DNA from: a bacterium
Lineage (GTDB): Bacteria; UBA9089; CG2-30-40-21; SBAY01
Direction: 5' to 3'
DNA: 18,820 nucleotides
NCBI GenBank assembly: GCA_040757115.1
Contig: JBFLYA010000063.1
Coordinates: 1-18,820, forward strand
The notes beneath the pieces were generated by a model. The model was not told where the DNA came from, searched no databases, and worked only from the letters and a program-made list of their open reading frames with translations. A program made the position numbers and the translations under genes. Shown in pieces: positions 13,815 through 18,820 of this stretch (position 1 is the first letter of the stretch; each line of letters begins with the position of its first letter).

Positions 13815-13891
13815 TGGTGGGCCTATGTGGTCTCGAACCACAGACCTTACGCTTATCAGGCGTACGCTCTAACCACCTGAGCTATAGGCCC
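13815..13891 (-). tRNA. tRNA-Ile (GAT)
   Basis: A 77-nt tRNA with encoded CCA. The acceptor GGGCCTA pairs with TAGGCCC. Anticodon loop CTGATAA with anticodon GAT, T arm TGTGGTTCGAGACCACA. It precedes tRNA-Ala in the classical spacer order Ile-Ala. Confidence 0.97.
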
Positions 13892-15768
<1,877 letters not shown>

Positions 15769-15804
15769 AATTTGTTTTTTACTTTTGTTTTCCCCTAAGG
15801 CTAA

Positions 15805-15817
15805 AACTCCTATTCAG
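15805..15817 (-). other. 5' half of the 16S processing stem
   Basis: In the rRNA leader CTGAATAGGAGTT (minus strand) is exactly complementary to the sequence 14101-14113 beyond the 16S 3' end. Pairing extends with mismatches on the outer side (TTCCTTGAAAA against CTTTGAGGGA). This is the expected RNase III substrate that brings both 16S ends together. Confidence 0.8.
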
Positions 15818-15844
15818 TTTTCAAGGAACATTCCTCTGATTATA

Positions 15845-15873
15845 AGTATAACACTTCGTCTGTTTTTTGTCAA
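15845..15873 (-). promoter_or_regulatory. rRNA operon promoter
   Basis: On the minus strand TTGACA (15868-15873), a 17-bp spacer and TATACT (15845-15850) give a near-perfect housekeeping promoter about 75 bp before the 16S. The -35 box is about 20 bp downstream of the stop of the RmlD-like gene, so the two units are closely packed. Confidence 0.85.
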
Positions 15874-15892
15874 GTGTTTTTTTATATTTTTT

Positions 15893-16870
15893 TTAAAAAA
15901 TTTCTTTTTCCCCGTAACTATCTAAATTTATTAAAGTTGCAAAAGATGGATTTGGGAAATCCCTTTTTACATCCTCGTGTCGGGTTGAAGAAATAACACA
16001 ACTGTAACGAGTTTTTAATATTTCTAACCCCTCTTTTGGTGATAATAATTTCGTTTTTATTTCGTTTTGCACCTTGTCAATTTTAAGTCCTGCTTTTAGT
16101 GGTCGTGGAGCCTTTTGCCCCAGTTCTAATGTCGTTTTAGGAACTATCAAACTTTTATTTAACCCCAAAATCTCTGCTGACAAAATAGCAAATTCAAACC
16201 TATTCATCACCTCGCTACCAACTACATTGTAGATACCTCTTTTATCCCTTTGAATCAGTTCAATCGTTGCCTCTACCAGATTATCTCTGAATGTAGGACT
16301 ACCAATTTGATCTACCGGGATATTCATTATCTCCCCATTTGTGTTTTTTCGAATAAGTTGCATAATAAAATTTTTACCATCTCTATCATAGCCATAAACA
16401 ACTGTAGTTCTAATAATGAGGTAATCGTGCAAATTATCTATAATTGCCCTTTCTGCCTCTAATTTTGTTCTGCCATAATAACTAATTGGATTGGGCAAAT
16501 CAACCTCTGAATAAGGTCCTGCTTGTCCATCAAAGACATATTCTGTTGAGAAGAAGACGAGTTTTGCCCCAATTTCTTTAGCCATCAAGGCTACATTTGT
16601 TGTGCCTAAAACATTTATTTCAAAGGCCTCTTTTTGATGGTCTTCGCAATAATCTACATAAGTAAGTGCGGCAGCAAGAATAATCACGCTCGGTTTTATT
16701 TCTCTAATTAGTCGCTCAACACCTTCTCTATCGGTAATATCTAAATACTGAAGTTCATCCTTTACTTGCTGTTGCGGGTAGGATGTTCCGATAACCTCAT
16801 TCTCTTTTGATAAAATTTCATACAAAAGACTGCCAACAAATCCCGATGCTCCAATTATTAGTATTGTCAT
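15893..16870 (-). CDS. RmlD-like NAD(P)-dependent sugar-nucleotide reductase
   Basis: An extended short-chain dehydrogenase of the RmlD (dTDP-4-dehydrorhamnose reductase) type, 325 aa. The Rossmann motif GASGFVG is at 7-13, LDITDRE near 43-49, AAALTYVDYCE at 66-76, STEYVFDG at 108-115, and the catalytic YGRTK gives Y132 and K136; SPTFRDNLVEA at 191-201 is also typical. The family normally ends near residue 290. Here about 36 extra residues follow (SSTRHEDVKRDFPNPSFATL...), which look like read-through into foreign or repeat sequence. SD AAGGAG lies 7 bp before the ATG, and a strong promoter is at 16921-16949. No rhamnose genes are adjacent, so the substrate could be another deoxysugar nucleotide. 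Confidence 0.85.
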   Translation of the reverse strand: MTILIIGASGFVGSLLYEILSKENEVIGTSYPQQQVKDELQYLDITDREGVERLIREIKPSVIILAAALTYVDYCEDHQKEAFEINVLGTTNVALMAKEIGAKLVFFSTEYVFDGQAGPYSEVDLPNPISYYGRTKLEAERAIIDNLHDYLIIRTTVVYGYDRDGKNFIMQLIRKNTNGEIMNIPVDQIGSPTFRDNLVEATIELIQRDKRGIYNVVGSEVMNRFEFAILSAEILGLNKSLIVPKTTLELGQKAPRPLKAGLKIDKVQNEIKTKLLSPKEGLEILKTRYSCVISSTRHEDVKRDFPNPSFATLINLDSYGEKEIF

Positions 16871-16920
16871 CTTTACTCCTTACTGTTGGTGATTGATGAT
16901 TGGTAAACCCTGATATTAAA

Positions 16921-16949
16921 AGTATACTCGATTGAAAGATAAATGTCAA
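16921..16949 (-). promoter_or_regulatory. Promoter of the RmlD-like gene
   Basis: On the minus strand TTGACA (16944-16949), a 17-bp spacer and TATACT (16921-16926). It starts just past the lnt stop codon and is 50 bp before the reductase ATG. The boxes are the same as in the rRNA promoter. Confidence 0.85.
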
Positions 16950-16961
16950 ATGTTTTTTACA

Positions 16962-18533
16962 TTATCCAATCTTCTGACCACTTCCCACAAATATCAATAC
17001 TCCACATAGTATTAGACAGCTAAAGGCAAATATGTCTCCAAATTTTGTATAAAATGTCCTTTTATTCATCGGAGAGATATTAGAAATAATCACCCCTTCT
17101 TTGCCTATATCCAGAATTTCTTTAACCTCACCATAGGGGGTAATAATCGCCGATATACCGGTATTACCTGCTCTTAAAAAATACCTTTTGTTTTCCACAG
17201 CACGAAATATATCCATCGTAAAATGTTGATAATAAGAACCCTCTGTCCGCGACCAGGCATCATTAGTAATATTTACGATAAACTCTGCCCCATTTTTTAC
17301 AAATCTGCGGGTCAAATCACCAAATATCCCCTCATAACAGATAAGCACATTAAATCTTGCTGGTTTTTGAAACACGGTTAATTTTTTACCAGGTGAATAA
17401 TAGCCTGCTTGCGGAAGTATCTTTCTCATAATTGGCAGAATACCTTCTAAAGGAAGCATTTCACCATAAGGCACAAGATGTATCTTGTCGTAGAGCTCAA
17501 TTATTTTCCCTGAATTTGAGAATAAAAAGGCACTATTGTAATATTCGGTTTTTGTATTTTTAAACTCAATATGAGGTGCGCCAACAAGTAAATATGTTCG
17601 CATCTCCTTTGCCAGAGAAGATAATCTTTCTCTCAAAGAAGTAAGGAGATGAGGTGAATCAAGAATGGCGGTTTCGGTCCAGATAACCAGAGATGGTTGT
17701 TGATTTTTTGCCTTTCTGGTCAGACGAATTAGACCTTGAAGAATCTTCTCCTGGTTGATACTCCAATCCCAGCTTTTTTCTATGCCAATATTGCTTTGAA
17801 TAATAGCTACCTTTAAATCAGGGACAGATAACCCTTTTTGCATCACCATAAATCCATAAATGTAATACCCAACAATCACCAGGAGACAAAAAGGTAAGGC
17901 AAAAGGAATTCGGATATATTGATGGCTAAAAATTGGCTTTTGGGATTTTAATCTTTGAGTTTTCACCTCTGTGAGTCGTTGCAACTGAAGTAAAACTACC
18001 GCCACGGCTGAATTAACTAAAAGAATTAAGAAAGAAATGCCAAAAACACCTGTTTTATCTGCTATTTGAATAAGCATAAGATTTTGATACTGGGAATAAC
18101 CTAATATTCCCCACGGAAAACCACCAAACGGGAAAAAAGACCGGATAAACTCAATTGCTACCCAAACCAGAGGGGCAAGTAATACTTTAAAAAGCCTTAT
18201 TTTATTGTCAAGAAATTTAACGATTAATCCAAAAAAACCAATGTAACTTCCTAGAGTTAAAATAATCAGAAGCCAACCAATGCTTAACATCCATGCAGGG
18301 ACGAGATAGAGTTTTATCCCGGCTATCCAGTAAAGTAATCCACCAAAGAAAATCACCCCTGTCAGAAAACTAAAAATAAAATTTTTTAGTCGTCCTTGTT
18401 CTAACTTTAAAACTATCAATAAAGGAACCAACCCAATAAACGCCATTCCTGATAGGTTAAATGGCGGGAAGGCAAAAATTAAAAGGATACCCGAAAGTAG
18501 TGATAAAAAAAGTTTCAGGATAAAAAATAACAT
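16962..18533 (-). CDS. lnt: Apolipoprotein N-acyltransferase
   Basis: This inner-membrane enzyme adds the third acyl chain to the N-terminal Cys of lipoproteins, so the host probably has an outer membrane. From the ATG at 18533 it has 523 aa, close to E. coli Lnt (512). About six hydrophobic helices fill residues 1-230 (first one LFFILKLFLSLLSGILLIFA). The nitrilase-like domain follows with the full triad: Glu in VIWTETA (E287), Lys in YDKIHLVPYGE (K350) and Cys in VLICYEGIFGD (C399). A last membrane segment is near the C-terminus. The frame stays open to a GTG at 18629 and has an ATG at 18566, but neither has an SD and both precede the first helix and the likely promoter. The chosen ATG has no SD either and may be nearly leaderless. 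Confidence 0.93.
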   Translation of the reverse strand: MLFFILKLFLSLLSGILLIFAFPPFNLSGMAFIGLVPLLIVLKLEQGRLKNFIFSFLTGVIFFGGLLYWIAGIKLYLVPAWMLSIGWLLIILTLGSYIGFFGLIVKFLDNKIRLFKVLLAPLVWVAIEFIRSFFPFGGFPWGILGYSQYQNLMLIQIADKTGVFGISFLILLVNSAVAVVLLQLQRLTEVKTQRLKSQKPIFSHQYIRIPFALPFCLLVIVGYYIYGFMVMQKGLSVPDLKVAIIQSNIGIEKSWDWSINQEKILQGLIRLTRKAKNQQPSLVIWTETAILDSPHLLTSLRERLSSLAKEMRTYLLVGAPHIEFKNTKTEYYNSAFLFSNSGKIIELYDKIHLVPYGEMLPLEGILPIMRKILPQAGYYSPGKKLTVFQKPARFNVLICYEGIFGDLTRRFVKNGAEFIVNITNDAWSRTEGSYYQHFTMDIFRAVENKRYFLRAGNTGISAIITPYGEVKEILDIGKEGVIISNISPMNKRTFYTKFGDIFAFSCLILCGVLIFVGSGQKIG

Positions 18534-18543
18534 CTTGACTTTT

Positions 18544-18573
18544 AGTATATCAAATTTTATCCTCATTTGTAAA
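18544..18573 (-). promoter_or_regulatory. Possible lnt promoter
   Basis: On the minus strand TTTACA (18568-18573), an 18-bp spacer and TATACT (18544-18549). Transcription would begin within a few bases of the ATG at 18533, which implies a leaderless or very short leader mRNA and supports the shorter Lnt. Confidence 0.5.
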
Positions 18574-18583
18574 TAAATTTTTT

Positions 18584-18706
18584 CGACCTGTGAAATAGGT
18601 CGACCTGGGAAAACAAAATTATACTCCACTGCTTGGTGTAAGAAAAGGAGATATGGGGATTATGGAGATAAGGAGATAAATTCATTCTAAAATTTTGCGA
18701 CCTGTG
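18584..18706. repeat. CGACCTGTG repeat with hairpin
   Basis: CGACCTGTGAAATAGGTCG at 18584-18602 is a 6-bp hairpin (CGACCT/AGGTCG, loop GTGAAAT). CGACCTGTG appears again at 18698-18706. Between them (18646-18682) is a purine-rich run of GGAGATA/GGGGATT units. No gene is seen in this divergent intergenic region. Confidence 0.55.
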
Positions 18707-18742
18707 CGGTTGGGAATTATCAATAATGATGGGATAAGAAGT

Positions 18743-18770
18743 TAAAGAAAAGCGTTAATTTTGCCGATAT
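18743..18770 (+). promoter_or_regulatory. Sigma-28 (FliA/SigD) type promoter
   Basis: TAAA at 18743-18746 and GCCGATAT at 18763-18770 with a 16-bp spacer fit the motility sigma consensus TAAA-N14-16-GCCGATAT. It lies 36 bp before the ATG of the gene that begins at the window edge. The -10 element is a full 8/8 match. Confidence 0.7.
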
Positions 18771-18806
18771 AAATGGTAGCAACAATAAAAAAAGGAGGGC
18801 TACCAA

Positions 18807-18820
18807 ATGGGAAATTATAA
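18807..18820 (+). CDS. Start of a gene cut by the window edge
   Basis: ATG at 18807 behind a strong SD (AAAGGAGGG at 18791-18799, 7 bp spacing) opens a frame beginning M-G-N-Y before the window ends. The sigma-28 promoter just upstream suggests a late flagellar or chemotaxis gene, but four residues do not allow identification. Confidence 0.7.

Overview
The window is low-GC bacterial chromosome from what looks like an uncultured, Gram-negative-type (two-membrane) lineage. Evidence for this is an apolipoprotein N-acyltransferase (Lnt) with a complete Glu-Lys-Cys triad, a lipobox protein, housekeeping promoters of the TTGACA/TATAAT kind, and Shine-Dalgarno starts that match the CCTCC anti-SD of the 16S rRNA here. 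A sigma-28 type promoter at the right edge suggests motility. I cannot place the phylum from memory. The 16S gene is essentially full length and would settle it.

Left part (1-2175): a remnant chromosomal integron. An integron integrase (intI) on the + strand is split by a 179-bp MITE-type insertion. It is followed directly by two attC sites, both oriented on the minus strand. They bracket one two-gene cassette: a DUF3795 cysteine-rich protein and a small winged-helix protein. The array therefore runs towards the 3' end of intI, which is not the usual layout. From 2176 to 3157 lies about 1 kb of repeat-derived DNA: a collapsed GxxExxY gene relic, several long palindromes and an orphan promoter.

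Middle left (3158-6461, minus strand): a tight four-gene operon, nadK - HEPN-domain protein - galT - coaE, with start/stop overlaps and a good promoter at 6433-6461, about 380 bp upstream of nadK. The upstream region is again repeat-rich.

Centre (6752-15873, minus strand): one rRNA operon driven by a canonical promoter at 15845-15873, in the order 16S - tRNA-Ile(GAT) - tRNA-Ala(TGC) - 23S - 5S. It is unusual in three ways. Two small, possibly paralogous protein genes sit between tRNA-Ala and the 23S. At least five same-strand protein genes sit between the 23S and the 5S, pushing the 5S 2.77 kb away. The 23S is about 3.48 kb long, inflated by at least three hairpin insertions, two of which are built of short repeats. 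Both rRNA processing stems and a boxA-like element can be read directly.

Right part (15893-18820): an RmlD-like sugar-nucleotide reductase and Lnt, both on the minus strand and each with its own promoter. The first bases of a divergent + strand gene behind a sigma-28 promoter close the window. The strongest candidates for something undescribed are the protein-coding genes embedded in both rRNA spacers, and the convergent integrase/cassette arrangement.
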